From Excoecaria cochinchinensis (Eukaryota; Streptophyta; Magnoliopsida; Malpighiales; Euphorbiaceae), in contig CANTUQ010000003.1 of NCBI GenBank assembly GCA_947683425.1, forward strand, positions 3,720,001 to 3,784,000: DNA of 64,000 nt, written 5' to 3'. A program made the position numbers and the translations under genes. A model generated the notes under the pieces. That model did not search any database and was not told the origin of the DNA. It saw nothing but the letters and a program-made list of their open reading frames with translations. This document shows positions 22,621-33,356 of the stretch, one piece after another (position 1 is the stretch's first letter; every line of letters begins with the position of its first letter).

Positions 22621-25600
22621 GAAGCATGTGATAATAACAATAATAATGATATTGAGACCATGAGCTGAGTATTATACTAGTGAGAATGTGAATGTGATAT
22701 GTTATAATTGTCATGCGATACAGTTATACACGTATGACTCATTAGGAAGAATATATGTGTATGTGCATGAGTATTTGTATAAATCAAGCTATAAATTGCT
22801 GAAATAACATTAAGAGAATGCCGGAATATGATTAAGTGCATATCCATTGATTTTAGCAATGCAATATGCTTATTGATATAAGAGTATATGAATAATCTGC
22901 ATAAAAAGCCTGCAAGTTGTTATGTACCTTAACCTGCTATAAATGTCATGTACTATATGGTTTGTGATTGTAATTGATGGGGATTGGTATTATATGGGTG
23001 TTGGTGTTGATAACTGATATTGTATAATGTAAGCTAATACATTATGAGTATAATATGTTGTATCTTGAATGCTATGTTCAAATCACAAGTAAATAACAGT
23101 AAGCTTTACATTAATTAATGTGTATGTGGTACTATTAGAAGTTGAATAAAGGTATGCATGGTTTGGGTTTATATTTGTATCATGCTGAAGATGTTCTCAC
23201 ATTGGTGAGTGCTAATGGCTAATTGATGTACATATGTTTATATTTATATGTATACTCATAGGTAATTATAAAGCTGTATATAAATGTGCGATTCTAGTAA
23301 TATTAAGACTTATATAATCCAAATGAATAACTGAGTAAATACCATATTAAGCAAACAAATATTTGTGTGAGAATTTGGATGGTTACTTATGAGTAATTCC
23401 TGATGAGTGTGGTATTGATGTTGTTAAAATGAACTATATGTATATGTGAATATTGCTTGGGTATGTGATTGATATTAGTAAACACCATGAGTGTTTATCC
23501 ATCTTTTGTTGATCCCCACTAAGAGATTATCGCTTAGCATGGATGTTTTGTCCATGCAGGTATCTGAGGATAGTTTATGTGAAGATGGTTCTGCATCGCC
23601 AACAGCCAACACATAGGAATCGTTATAGTTATAGGTCATTTTGTAATTAATGTAAGAGTTGTATTTGTAAAGCAAAACTATTGTAAAACATTATAATATT
23701 ATGCATGGAATTTCAGACCTATATATATATCTTTTGTAAGAAATTTGTTTAACCTGAACTTTGTTTGTAAAACTGTTTGATGTGCATGTGGTTGTGTTGT
23801 AACACTCCATAGCCATTATATTGAATCTCTACAGGTGGTTAGGGGGTGTTACAGCGTCGGTGTATGGAGACGGGCGTCGGAAGAATCCTTCTGACACAAC
23901 GATTCATCCGACGGCCCTGCCATTTCCATCGACGAGTGTCGAAAAGGTTGCGTGCTCCGGGAAATCAGGCGGCATGCTCAGAAAGGGGCGGTGCCTTCCG
24001 ACGGGCGTCAGAAAATACCACAAGCCATCTGTGACCCTAAGCGACGGGCTGGCCTCTTACAGACGGGCTGGCCGTCTGTCGAGGAAAATATACTTTTTTT
24101 GACTCGAAAATTCCCTGTTTTCTCCCCCTCTGCCTATGAAAGGTGAAAAGACTAATTTCTCGTGGAGCATGGGACTAAAACCTCCAAATCCAAACCGTTT
24201 ATACAGGCTCGGATACTGATTTCATCATAGGGTAATCTCTGATCCGAACCGCTTCGGGACACGGTGCTTACAGGTACTTTACTGTGGATAATGGTAAACA
24301 GTATCAAACTGTAGAGACTTAACTCAAAATGAATACTCTGGGTATTCGTCGGTAGACCAATTAAGGTCACTGTAGCAGCTGCACTCTAACCCTTTATAAG
24401 CGTGCTTATCTATCCACTACTATGACCATTCAGGCTCGAACAAGAACTCTACAACTAAACCATATACACAATTCATTTTACATGTTCATAGACTTCACAC
24501 ATTATGATTCAATCATACATGATCAATATCACATGCATATCATGTTCAATAATTTAAAAGCATATATATACATTTAATTTCATTATTAAACTCTTATGCC
24601 ATAACTTTCAGGCTGTACATATAGACTCTATACGTTATATCATATACATTACATCTCTCAAGCATTAACATGATCCAATCCTATATATTCAATATCACAT
24701 GGCATGTCATGCTTAATAATAAAAAAGAATGTAAATATTTGGGTACACTGTCGCGATCGCGACAAGAAGTCACGCTCGCTACAGAATCCAGATAGCATAT
24801 AGACTCTATGAATTATACCAAAAGCATTACAACAACTCAAGCATTATATAACAATTAAGATCACAGAGCATGTCGTGTTCAACACTAACTCTTATGCCGT
24901 GGCATTATTTACTCAGATAACTAATCTTATAATCATTTGATAAACTTAAACATGCATGGTATAGACCATGGAAACATTTCGGGGTAATACGGGTTCAATA
25001 CGGGGAGAAAAACACATAAAAATATACAAATTAGTTGAGGAGAAAGGTGGGGAATTGATTCATGTCAACCATGGGCTCTAAAGTAAGAGGAAAATCACTC
25101 TTATGACCTTCTCTATCGCGCTCGCGACAGAAGACTCCGTCAGGAACCCTCACGAGACTGCTTCTCATCTCAAACTTGTATCGTCTAAACCGACCTCTAA
25201 ACATCAATTTTAGGCAAAACATCCTCCTTAACAATTGTTCCCTAGGAAGTTAAATTTCAAATGAAATAAATTTTAGGTTAAATGAACATCTACAACTTGA
25301 GATATGATCTAAACAATCTGGAATCCTCAAATGAACCAGCCAAAGTAGAGCCACCTCTGTTTTGGCCAATTTTCAAGGTCTTAGAGAAAGAATTTGCTCA
25401 TGGTCATTTCTGAGACATTTATAGGCATAGAAGTCAAGGTTCTAATGGATCAAGAATCACTCCATTTAGACATTTAAACTATACTTATGGCAAAAACATT
25501 ACACAAAGGTCAGATGACAAATAAGCAGAATTAGCCAAACCAAACTTTATTATCACAACTATATGGTAACCCGTCTAACAACATCAACACACATTCAAAT

Positions 25601-26234
25601 GATCAAGTTACATACTTATAAACATATATACACATATCATAAGCACCGCAAGCAATCAAAATAAACGTCTAACATATATACTCTAAAAGAGCAGTTGAGC
25701 TAATTAAAGCTCACCAAGCATCTCTCTATTCAAACATGTCTCTATTCAAACATATTTCATGTAAACACATGCAAGAATAATAAAATCACACTCGATCCCA
25801 ACCTCTAGGAAGCTCAATCTCCGTTCTTTACTCAATTCCAACCTTCTCTTTGCCTTTATCCAACTTCTTGTTCACAGCTTCCATGCACAAACCATTCAAA
25901 ACACTAGGGTTACTCTTCTCTTTACTTTAAATCAAAAACAGAAAGAAAAAGGAGGTCAGATCGAAGAAAAAATCCAACTTACCTTCTTGAAGAGACCTAA
26001 TTAAGTCCTTCTACACTTTCTTTAACCAATCCAAGTGGTTCTTCCCAAAGAACCAAGCAAATGAAGAAGAAAAGCAAAGAAATAGCAAGAAGAAGGGACA
26101 CGGCAACTAAGAGCAAAGAAAACAAAAGGAGAATAAAAGGCCAAATGCAGAAATTGAAATGAGAGTAAGAAAGTGGCCGGTCAAACTAAGGAAAAACAAC
26201 AAATCAATTACCCACTAACCACATTAAAAGCCAA

Positions 26235-27340
26235 TGAGTGATCGGATAGACCTCTCGCCTCTTTGAGCCCAAAGACCAGAGATGGGTTCGGGACTTCTCA
26301 AATATTTCTACCTTGATTAATTTTACAATTAAATCTTGAGCTTATTAATTCGCTTTCTCTCCACACAATGCAATTTCATTAAGGCGCAATTATCCATGTT
26401 GAAAGCGATAAATAAATAAAATAAAGAAAATGAAATACAATAACACTAGAAGCGGAATACAACTCCCATTTTAAAATACAAACCATACATAAAACCGGGG
26501 AATTAATTATGAGGACATTGGTCCTTGATTTTACAAAAATAATTTTTGGTGATAGATTTCTTTGGATAAGAAGAATAGGACATTGGTCCTTGACTTTGTT
26601 AAAAATTCCAATTAATTACTATAAAACATTTGTTTATTTTTATTTTGCGCGAAACAAAATGATTTACATGAAATAAGGACTAAGAATAAATAAATGAATA
26701 AACGAAAAGAATAAAGTTACAGCGGGTATAATATCTGATCTGTCGACCATTCTTAGGTCGGTATGGTGAAGTATTCGTCGCTCTCTTTGCTGGCGCTTAT
26801 CCTGGACCTCTTCTTTTTTACTACAACAAGGGAAGAGCAAACGTACATGGCATATAAAAGGAACATACTCGTGGCGGTACATACCTTGTTGGGCCGGTGT
26901 CAGACGGGTGCCCCCTTGACGGGCGTCGGTGTATGGAGACGGGCGTCGAAAGAATCCTTCTGACACAAGGATTCATCCGACGGCCCTTCCATTTCCACCG
27001 ATGGGTGTCGGAAAGGTTGCGTGCTCCGGCAAATCAGGCGGCGTGCTCAGAAAGGGGCGGTGCCTTCCGACGGGCGTCAGAAAATACCACTAGCCGTCTG
27101 TGACCCTAAGCGATGGGCTGGCCTCTCACAGACGGGCTGGCCGTCTGTCGAGGGAAATATACTTTTTTGACTCAAAAATTCCCTGTTTTCTCCCCCTCTG
27201 CCTATGAAAGGTGAAAAGACTCATTTCTCGTGGAGCATGGGACTAAAACCTCCAAATCCAAACCGTTTATACAGGCTCGGATACTGATTTCATCATAGGG
27301 TAATCTCTGATCCGGACCGCTCCGGGACACGGTGCTTATA
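26235..27340 (-). mobile_element. Truncated, mosaic 3' LTR of the Tat element
   Basis: On the minus strand this LTR starts at 27340, next to the polypurine tract, as TATAAGCACC (one change from TGTAAGCACC of the sister LTRs). It ends at about 26250, lacking ~300 bases of the LTR 3' end. About 26920-27340 is almost identical to 61018-61447, while 26250-26900 is clearly diverged and shorter. The left breakpoint joins Y-LTR text (to 26234) through a short 'tgagtgatcggatag' filler. This is a recombinant LTR with a rearranged edge. Confidence 0.7.
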
Positions 27341-27355
27341 GTTGCCCCCAGTTTT
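27341..27355 (-). other. Polypurine tract of the Tat element
   Basis: The minus strand reads AAAACTGGGGGCAAC directly before the LTR start at 27340, the expected primer site for plus-strand synthesis and typical in form for Tat elements. Confidence 0.75.
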
Positions 27356-27542
27356 GGGGAAACTAGTGCACAAGTGCCTAGATAAGCCAAAACTTAGAGA
27401 AAGGACAGAAAGAAAGAAGGTGTACCTGCGGCGGTTCTTACCTTCCGTGCCTTTTGCCGGGTAGACCTCGTCTCGGTCTGTTCGGCGATGCGAAGATATC
27501 CCTATCAGTCTCGTCTCGACCTGTAGGTGTTAGTGAGACGTA
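27356..27542 (-). other. 3' untranslated region of the Tat element
   Basis: Non-coding sequence between the polypurine tract and the 141-bp repeats. No domain or strong secondary motif is visible. Confidence 0.5.
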
Positions 27543-28010
27543 GCATTCTCTAGCCACAATCCCGACATGAAGAGTGGTGTTTCTCTAACCACAGCTTCGA
27601 TGTGAAGTTCCCTTGCTAACTCCCATCCGATCTGCAAGGTGCGTAGCACTCTCTGACTGCCGCGTGAACTGTGAGATGCAGCACTCTCTGGCCACAATCC
27701 CGATTTGGTGAAGAGTGGTGTTTCTCTAACCACGGCTTCGATCTGAAGTTCCCTTGCTAACCCCTATCCGATCTGCAAGGTGCGTAGCACTCTCTGGCTG
27801 CCGCGTGAACTGTGAGATGCAGCACTCTCTGGCCACAATCCCGATTTGGTGAAGAGTGGTGTTTCTCTAACCATAGCTTCGATCTGAAGTTCCCTTGCTA
27901 ACCCCCATCCGATCTGCAAGGTGCGTAGCACTCTCTGGCTGCCGCGTGAACTGTGAAATGCAGCACTCTCTGGCCACAATCCCGATTTGGTGAGGAGGAA
28001 ACCTCGCTGG
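27543..28010. repeat. 141-bp tandem repeat in the 3' UTR, ~3.3 copies
   Basis: The phrase GCACTCTCTGGCCACAATCC starts at 27681, 27822 and 27963, with a variant at 27543: steps of 138, 141 and 141 bases. Unit-to-unit identity is very high ('gaagttcccttgctaac', 'gatctgcaaggtgcgtagc'). The short open frames that cross it only reflect the repeat. Tandem repeats in this position are known in Tat/Ogre elements and can seed satellites. Confidence 0.9.
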
Positions 28011-28432
28011 GTTCCCCGTTCCAAGAATACATGGACTTTAGGCGCCCTTGTTCGGACTTTTAATCGATGCCTGTGTTCGGATCGATGTTTCTCTGTACCT
28101 GTGTGATAAAAGGTTTTGTTAGTTCATGTTTGAGTTGTTATCTTTTAACCTATCTATTAATGGCGTGATTTTGCTTTATCTGCTATGCTATGTTTCATTT
28201 ATATTCTTTTTTATTGAGTTGTCATTCATCATTTTTCATCATCATTTTTTTTTGTTTTTGTTTTCCTTATTTTTGAATGTAAGTAAATGTGAGAACATAT
28301 ATTCACAAATAACTGAATAAATGCATAAAACTGAAAACAAAAGTTTTTCACTAGAAGTATCCTCTTTTTGTATAATGTATAAAAATACAAAGTGAAAATG
28401 TACAAAAATATGAAAATATGACTCCCTGAATA
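28011..28432. other. Spacer between 3' repeats and extra ORF
   Basis: AT-rich 3' flank of the minus-strand extra ORF, whose stop codon is at 28433. T-rich runs on the plus strand at 28195-28275 would read as A-rich on the minus strand. No further feature. Confidence 0.5.
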
Positions 28433-30422
28433 TCAGAGGGGTGTGTAGTCAGAGGGCTCATCGGGATCCTCATCATCTGATATGTGCACTGTCCCTGGCG
28501 GAGGTGGAGGCGGAGCTGGCTGTGCCGGAGGTGGAGACTGAGCCGTGGAAGGTCCTGCCCCAGCATCGTGGGTCTGCCTGAACCGGATCTGAGCATAGCC
28601 ATCCAAGAAGGGCTGGGTGCAAGTCCTCATGAACCCTAAGGTCTCTGAAACTGTGCCTCCCAACTTCTTGAACGCCTGGCTCATCTGAATGGTCTGCTCA
28701 CTGGCGGCATTTCTCATCTGCTCTAGGCACTGCTCTGTCTGCTCTCTGAACTCCCTCATGGTTTGAGACAAGGGTGGGAGAATCCCCTCGATCGCCTGGA
28801 CCCGGGATCTCAGAGAGTCGAGTGACTCGTCGATCATCTGTAGGGTCATATCAACCCTCTGAGATGCCTGGTCCTGAGACGCCCTCAAATCATGAGCGAG
28901 CTGCTGCCTAAGCTCCCTCTGACCCTGGGCGATCCACTCTATCAGCCTCGCTTGCTCATCCCTAAAGGTCTCCATGACCAGAGCCTGCTCCCGTGCTGCG
29001 TGCTCGATGTAACCGGCCTACTCCTGGGCTAACCGCTCTATCGACTGGGACTGCTCCTAAATAGCAGCCTGCTAGCGGTCTAACCTCTCGTGTATAGCTC
29101 TATCCCTCTCATCCTGTAGTCGCTCTAAGGCTGCGAACATGGACGTGAGGAGCTAAGAGAAGTCAGGCTGTGCTGGCTGCTGCTATGGTGGCTCTGGCAG
29201 CGGTGCTGCGGAGGTGGATGCCCCTGGGTCACCTCGAAAATACGGATGATACCTCTCGGGGGGCCCGTGGGTAGTCCTCTGTACCCTGATACTCGGTGAC
29301 GGGACAGGAGCTGTCGCTCTGGATGTCGGTGAAGCGGTAAAGAGCTCATCCATAGTGAACTCCATGTCGAAATCCGACGGGGTCCTGGGCTGCTCCTGCT
29401 GTGGTGGCGGCAGCACAGTCTGAGGCTGAGGAGGCTGGGGAGGCTGAGGCTGAGGCTCTGGCTCTGGGTGAGGAGGCTGGTGCTCTGGCTCTGGCTCTAG
29501 GTGAGGAGGCTGTTGCTCTGGCTGCTCCTGGTCTGGGCCCAAAGGTGGAAGGGAGAACATCCTCCTAGTCTCGTGGATGGACAGTACTCTATAAGCCTCT
29601 GCCTGCCCTGATATCTGCGAGATCATCCCCATCTGCACAGCGGCGGCGGCATCTACATGTATCCCCTTATCCAGGGGTCCTCTCAGCCTGTCTGGGGCAA
29701 CTCCCAACCTCAAAAGCAACCTAGTGATGACTCCTCCCACTATCACCATCGGTGTCAGTCCTCTACCAACTCTGACCAAGTTAGCCAAGATCTCATGGCT
29801 AATGTTGAGGCGCTGGCCTGCCACCATAGCCCAGAGGCTCCAGATTTTGGCCGCATTAAGCGACCCTGGATTACCAGCTCGACCAAGGTACGAACTGGAT
29901 AGCACTCTGTGCAAGTACCGGAGTGCCTAAGACACCAGTACGGTGCTCTTTGCTGTATCATGATCATACAGCACTCCCGGTAGGGCAATGGCCGCCCAAA
30001 GGGCGCGTCTCACCGCTCGCCGTGGGATCTCGACCCCCTCCTCTATGGGGAGCCCCATGGCCTGTGCGAACCTCTGCCTGGTAATACTGTAATACTGGCC
30101 ATCGAACCAGAACTGGACCACCCCTGGCTCAGTATCTGACCTCTGAAAACCGCCATAGCAGAGGGTGGCTAAGACCTGGCGAGTAGCCTCTGGGAAAGTC
30201 TAGAAAGCGGGGTCAAGGAACTCTGTCCACCCGGCACTCTCGACAAACATATCAAACTCTGGGGCCATCCCTAGGGCCTCTAGGAACGGCCGGGATACGA
30301 AGCGGCTGGCCCGAATCTCCACCTGAGCCAACGCTCTATATCTCTGAGCTGACTCATCGTCCATCCAACCCGGAACTACGACCTCGGGCTGGGCCTGCGG
30401 TGCTCTGCATCTAGGAGGCATC
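28433..30422 (-). pseudogene. Sense extra ORF, ATHILA ORF1-like / plant transposon protein domain
   Basis: One frame of about 663 codons runs from ATG at 30421 to the stop at 28433 and is broken by seven in-frame TAG codons (near 30200, 29927, 29180, 29153, 29070, 29055 and 29015), with no frameshift. The N-terminal half has the look of the ATHILA ORF1 / 'putative plant transposon protein' family (FWFDGQYYSITRQRFAQAMG; IWSLWAMVAGQRLNISHE). The middle is a Pro/Gln/Glu-rich linker. The C-terminal third is a Gln/Glu/Arg-rich coiled coil ending in a poly-Pro and acidic tail (PPPPPPG, SDDEDPDE). The gene is in the same sense as the retroelement but outside gag-pol. A likely leader intron and its own TATA box lie upstream. 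Such extra ORFs are known in Tat elements; function unknown. Confidence 0.7.
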
Positions 30423-31127
30423 CTGCAGAAGAAAAATTAGATGGCGAAAATTTGACAAAACAGGCATTATTAGACTTATTTTCAAGGTGAAAGCCCATTC
30501 AGGCCTCACCAGGGCAATGGCGGCCCGAATACAAGATAAAAAAAAAACTGATAATAAATAAAAAGGGGCAAACGTCCTGTCAAAGGAAGTTGCCCAACAT
30601 GCTTCGCACATATCAAAACAAAAAAAACATGCAATTGGCATGGAAATATTTAAAGCGAATAAAAATGGTCTTTCCAGACCCCGAGGCATGCATTATACAC
30701 AAAAATATTCAATTTTAGAATAAAATGATAATAAAAAATTGGGCAGCATCCCGGCAAGGGTGTGTCCAACCCCCTGCATAAAAAGGCATTAAACTAGGCC
30801 TCAGGCCCCAACAATAATATATGTACATAAATGGGACGCACCCCGGCAAGAGTGTGTCCCCAACAACACAAGATAATGGTCTCAGGCCTCAACAACACAG
30901 AACAATGCGCTAAAAAAAAAAAAGCCTATTTCTAAGGCTACAAAAGTAAGGTTCAGATTAATTACACCATAAAAATAATAAAGAAATAAATAAATAAAGA
31001 AAACGGGCAGCATTCTCCCTAAATTTTCAAGGCATCTAAAGCATTCTAATCATTTCTAAGGCTAAAGGAAGAAGAAATGAAAAAAAATTAAATTGAACTA
31101 ATAAAAAAAAGTAGTTATTTTACTTAC
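30423..31127 (-). other. Probable 5'-UTR intron of the sense extra ORF
   Basis: On the minus strand CAA|GTAAGTA at 31127 is a strong donor, and TTCTTCTGCAG|G ends at 30423 just before the ATG at 30421. The 705 bases between are AT-rich with low-complexity phrases ('ccccggcaagagtgtgtcc' and 'catcccggcaagggtgtgtcc') and no ORF. The short leader exon would be about 31300-31128. Predicted only from splice consensus. Confidence 0.5.
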
Positions 31128-31293
31128 TTGTAGTCGCGAGTAGTGTAGAAAAACTGAAGAAAAATGAACGTCTGAGCGTCCGGTGGGTGGAGAACGCAAA
31201 AAGATGAAGAAATTGCAAAGAAAATGAGAAAGAAGGCTTGAAAATGCAGAAAAAATGCTTAAAGAATCGTTTTTGAGAGGAAGAGTGAAAGTG

Positions 31294-31535
31294 ACAGCGC
31301 CGCTGGTCCGTCTGTCACTCGCCCTTATATAGAGTTTCGTGACCGACGGGCTGGGCGTCTGTAGGAGCGACCGACGGGCCGTCTGTCTCTCAATAAATGC
31401 GAATTAATGTGCGTGATGAATGCAATGCTGACGTATGCGTCTGCCAGGTGGATCTTTACCGACGGGCAGGCCGTCTCTTAGGAGAGGCGGGTAGGCCGTC
31501 GGTGACACCTTCCTATAAATTCTTACAAAATTTTG
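31294..31535. promoter_or_regulatory. Bidirectional promoter between the two extra genes
   Basis: Two outward-facing TATA boxes, CTATATAAG on the minus strand (31324-31332) and TATAAAT on the plus strand (31514-31520), lie ~185 bases apart. Each has CGTCGGT 9 bases upstream. Between them GACGGGC / GGCCGTC motifs repeat (31341-31362, 31369-31391, 31458-31478, 31492-31505). The LTR of the same element has GCCCGTCGGTC 10 bases before its own TATA box (61002-61030), so all three promoters share one layout. Confidence 0.6.
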
Positions 31536-31589
31536 CTCCTCTTGTGTCTCTTCATTTTCCAACATCTTGAGCCTTTTATTCTTCTCAGA

Positions 31590-32930
31590 ATGTCTTCCTC
31601 TCTAGACCAAAGAATGCACCGTATCTTAGATGACAAGCACACTTGGGAAGAAGGCGCCCTTTCCTCTCTGTCTGGGCTAAAATACCCGTGTCGGGTCAAA
31701 GTTGATCAGAACCTTCTTCTGGCGGAGACCCACTTCTGGAACCCCCGGTTTCACGTCTTCCGGTTCACCTACCAGGAATTGTGCCCTTTGCCTGAAGAGT
31801 TAGCTGCCATTCTTGGAGCCTGGTTCCCTCCTAGCGCTCTGCCTTGCGTCCCCCATTGCGGCCTACTCCAGACTCGGGACATAGCTATGGCTCTTGGCAT
31901 ACCTTCTTCTGAGGCCGTCCGGCTAATTTTTCCGGGCTCTTCCTTTGCCCTGGGACCAATGATCGAGGCTCTGGATCAGTTCACTGACATCCCCACTTAC
32001 CGGGTAAGCACTGTATTTCTGTTTTGCATGGTGAACTTCCTCATTGTTGTTCCAGGGGGTTTGCTAGGTGACCCTCGCTCGTTCGGAGTTCTGAGCGACT
32101 TTCACCTGGGATTATCACCCCTACCACTTATTCTGGCTGAGACCATTCTGGGCTTGGACGCTGTGAGCTCTGGATCCACCACTACTTTTACTGGCAGCCC
32201 CTTATTGCTCCAGGTACGTCATTATTTTAAAGGTAGTGCGTCCCTTATAGATTTTCACACTAGCTTTTCTTAGCGGGAGGTGCATCCTTTCGGATTTTCA
32301 CACAACCCTGTGCCTTATTTTTGCCTGAAGTAAACCCTACTTACTCTAGCGGCTTTTTTTTTCTTCTTTCTTTTTTTTTTCTTCTTTTTTTTTTCTTTTC
32401 AGATTTGGCTACAAGAGAAGCTGAGGATGCTGTCCGAGCCACCTCCTCGAGTTACCCCACAGTACTCGCCGAGCCATTTCCTTCCACGTCGACGACGACT
32501 GTATGGGTGTGCCACTGCTGGTGAAGGCATTACCAGATTTGGCGAGTTGTCAGATGATGATATCAGTTTCATGTCTTCCTGGCTCCCACTGTCTCATGTG
32601 GTCATTGATGGGCCATCGGGGTGTGTTCCCCTCTGTGGGCTCCGTCGAGCCACCTTATGCATCACTTCTCGATGTGCGCGTCAGCTCGGGATGACCCAGG
32701 ATGTGGTGAGGGTTCCCTTATCTTTCCGGGGAGGAGCTCTTTCGGCTGCGTTCGCCTCAAGGTATCATGAGCTATGGAGTAAACTACCAGTGAAGACTGT
32801 TATTCCGAGGTTCGACAATCATTCTGTGTCTTCAACTAACGAATACAAGAAGTGGATCCTTAGTCCAGCATCTGATAACAGGACACGAGGGCTCAAGCAT
32901 CTGGTCGGCGAGAGCAGCAGCAGGACTTAG
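31590..32930 (+). CDS. Antisense extra gene, DUF7745-like (plant mobile domain related), two exons
   Basis: Exon 1 is 31590-32213, the intron 32214-32402 (CAG|GTACGT ... T-rich tract, TTTTCAG|ATT) and exon 2 32403-32930; phase 0, 383 residues. The join gives PLLLQ followed by IWLQEKL, which fits the family. In order it shows FTYQELCPLPEELAAILG (start of the domain), a hydrophobic stretch FLFCMVNFLIVVP, LAETILGLD and CARQLGMTQ near the C terminus, in the order seen in DUF7745 proteins. I use the ATG at 31590, about 70 bases after a TATA box; upstream open codons begin only with TTG. It lies antisense to the Tat element, between integrase and the sense extra ORF, and has no stop or frameshift. 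Biochemical function is unknown. Confidence 0.65.
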
Positions 32931-33356
32931 CTTAGCTTACATATGTATTTCTTTTAGTGTTACATTTCTTTTTAATGCAGAACTAGAAAATGACAAAAAT
33001 GAAAAGGATAATATTCATTCTATTTCACGAAATTGTGTACATTTCCATGTAATTTCAGCATACATGATCAGTTTCGACATTTACTCAACTGCGCATGCCC
33101 TATTAATACATAAAACCAAATTTTAACAGCATCAACTCCTGTTACCAACCAAATTTTAACAGCATCAACTCCTGTTACCAATCGGCCCTCTCAGGTTTTC
33201 ACGATCGGACATTTTCTCTCATGCCTCTAATTTTTGCACAGGGTGCCTTTTTTAGGTTTTCACCCTGTCGAGGAGCCCAATTTTAGCACGGCCGCCTTTT
33301 TCGGTTTTCGACCTGCGGGGCATTTTATTCTCTTCTTTTTATTTTGGTCTTTAGCC
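32931..33356. other. Spacer between antisense gene and integrase end
   Basis: Downstream of the plus-strand gene and of the minus-strand integrase. It contains a direct duplication of a ~33-base unit ('aaattttaacagcatcaact' at 33118 and 33151) and repeats of 'ggttttcac/ggttttcga' phrases. No ORF is supported. Confidence 0.5.

Larger units (their letters stand above)
19773..23853 (+). mobile_element. Solo LTR, gypsy family V (4.08 kb)
   Basis: It runs from TGTAACACCCC to GGGTGTTACA with the 5-bp TSD GCGTC (19768-19772, 23854-23858). The unoccupied target is present at 61024-61034 in the sister LTR. No gag or pol is present. It contains a 58-bp tandem repeat (21050-21310), five ~34-base hairpins at ~73-base spacing (21692-22018), the hairpin block (22351-22620) and the CTAAG...CTTAG dyad (23519-23537). 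A second copy lies on the minus strand at 51487-55592. Compared with that copy it lacks 114 bases at 20214/20215 that look like an intron. Confidence 0.9.
18129..24272 (-). mobile_element. Solo LTR of the Tat-type element, with nested LTR V
   Basis: It starts TGTGACGCACG and ends CGGTGCTTACA, with the 5-bp TSD GGTAC on both sides. Without the nested insertion it is about 2.06 kb and matches the 5' LTR of the large Tat element at 59390-61447 along its whole length with a few percent difference. It has no internal region or partner LTR in place, hence solo. The promoter end (minus strand TTATAAAAG at 19741-19749) lies next to GACCGACGGGC repeats, and LTR V is inserted within that repeat at 19773. 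Confidence 0.85.
17353..26234 (-). mobile_element. LTR family Y (minus strand), interrupted by a Tat solo LTR
   Basis: Plus-strand text starts AGTAACACCCCC at 17353, runs to 18128, and resumes at 24278 after an insertion flanked by GGTAC on both sides (18124-18128, 24273-24277). The two parts together follow LTR Y in reverse: dyad CTAAGCGATAACGCTTAG (17740-17757), hairpin block split by the insertion (18095-18128 and 24278-24436), GTCGCGATCGCGAC-type palindromes (24751-24785, 25113-25130) and the candidate intron (25878-25982). It stops at 26234 at a rearrangement breakpoint. A second copy of the right part is at 61448-63563. Confidence 0.75.

Noticed and set aside
27530..28024. Repetitive small proteins on the minus strand
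   Set aside because: They are translations of the 141-bp tandem repeat and have no start context or family.
31533..31589. N-terminal extension of the DUF7745-like gene (hydrophobic, signal-like)
   Set aside because: The open stretch starts with TTG and lies just downstream of the TATA box, so it is more likely 5' UTR; the first ATG is at 31590.
32004..32055. Possible first intron (GTAAGC...TTCCAG) in the DUF7745-like gene
   Set aside because: It is only 52 bases, short for a plant intron. Splicing would shift the frame into an immediate stop, and the unspliced reading fits the hydrophobic family segment.
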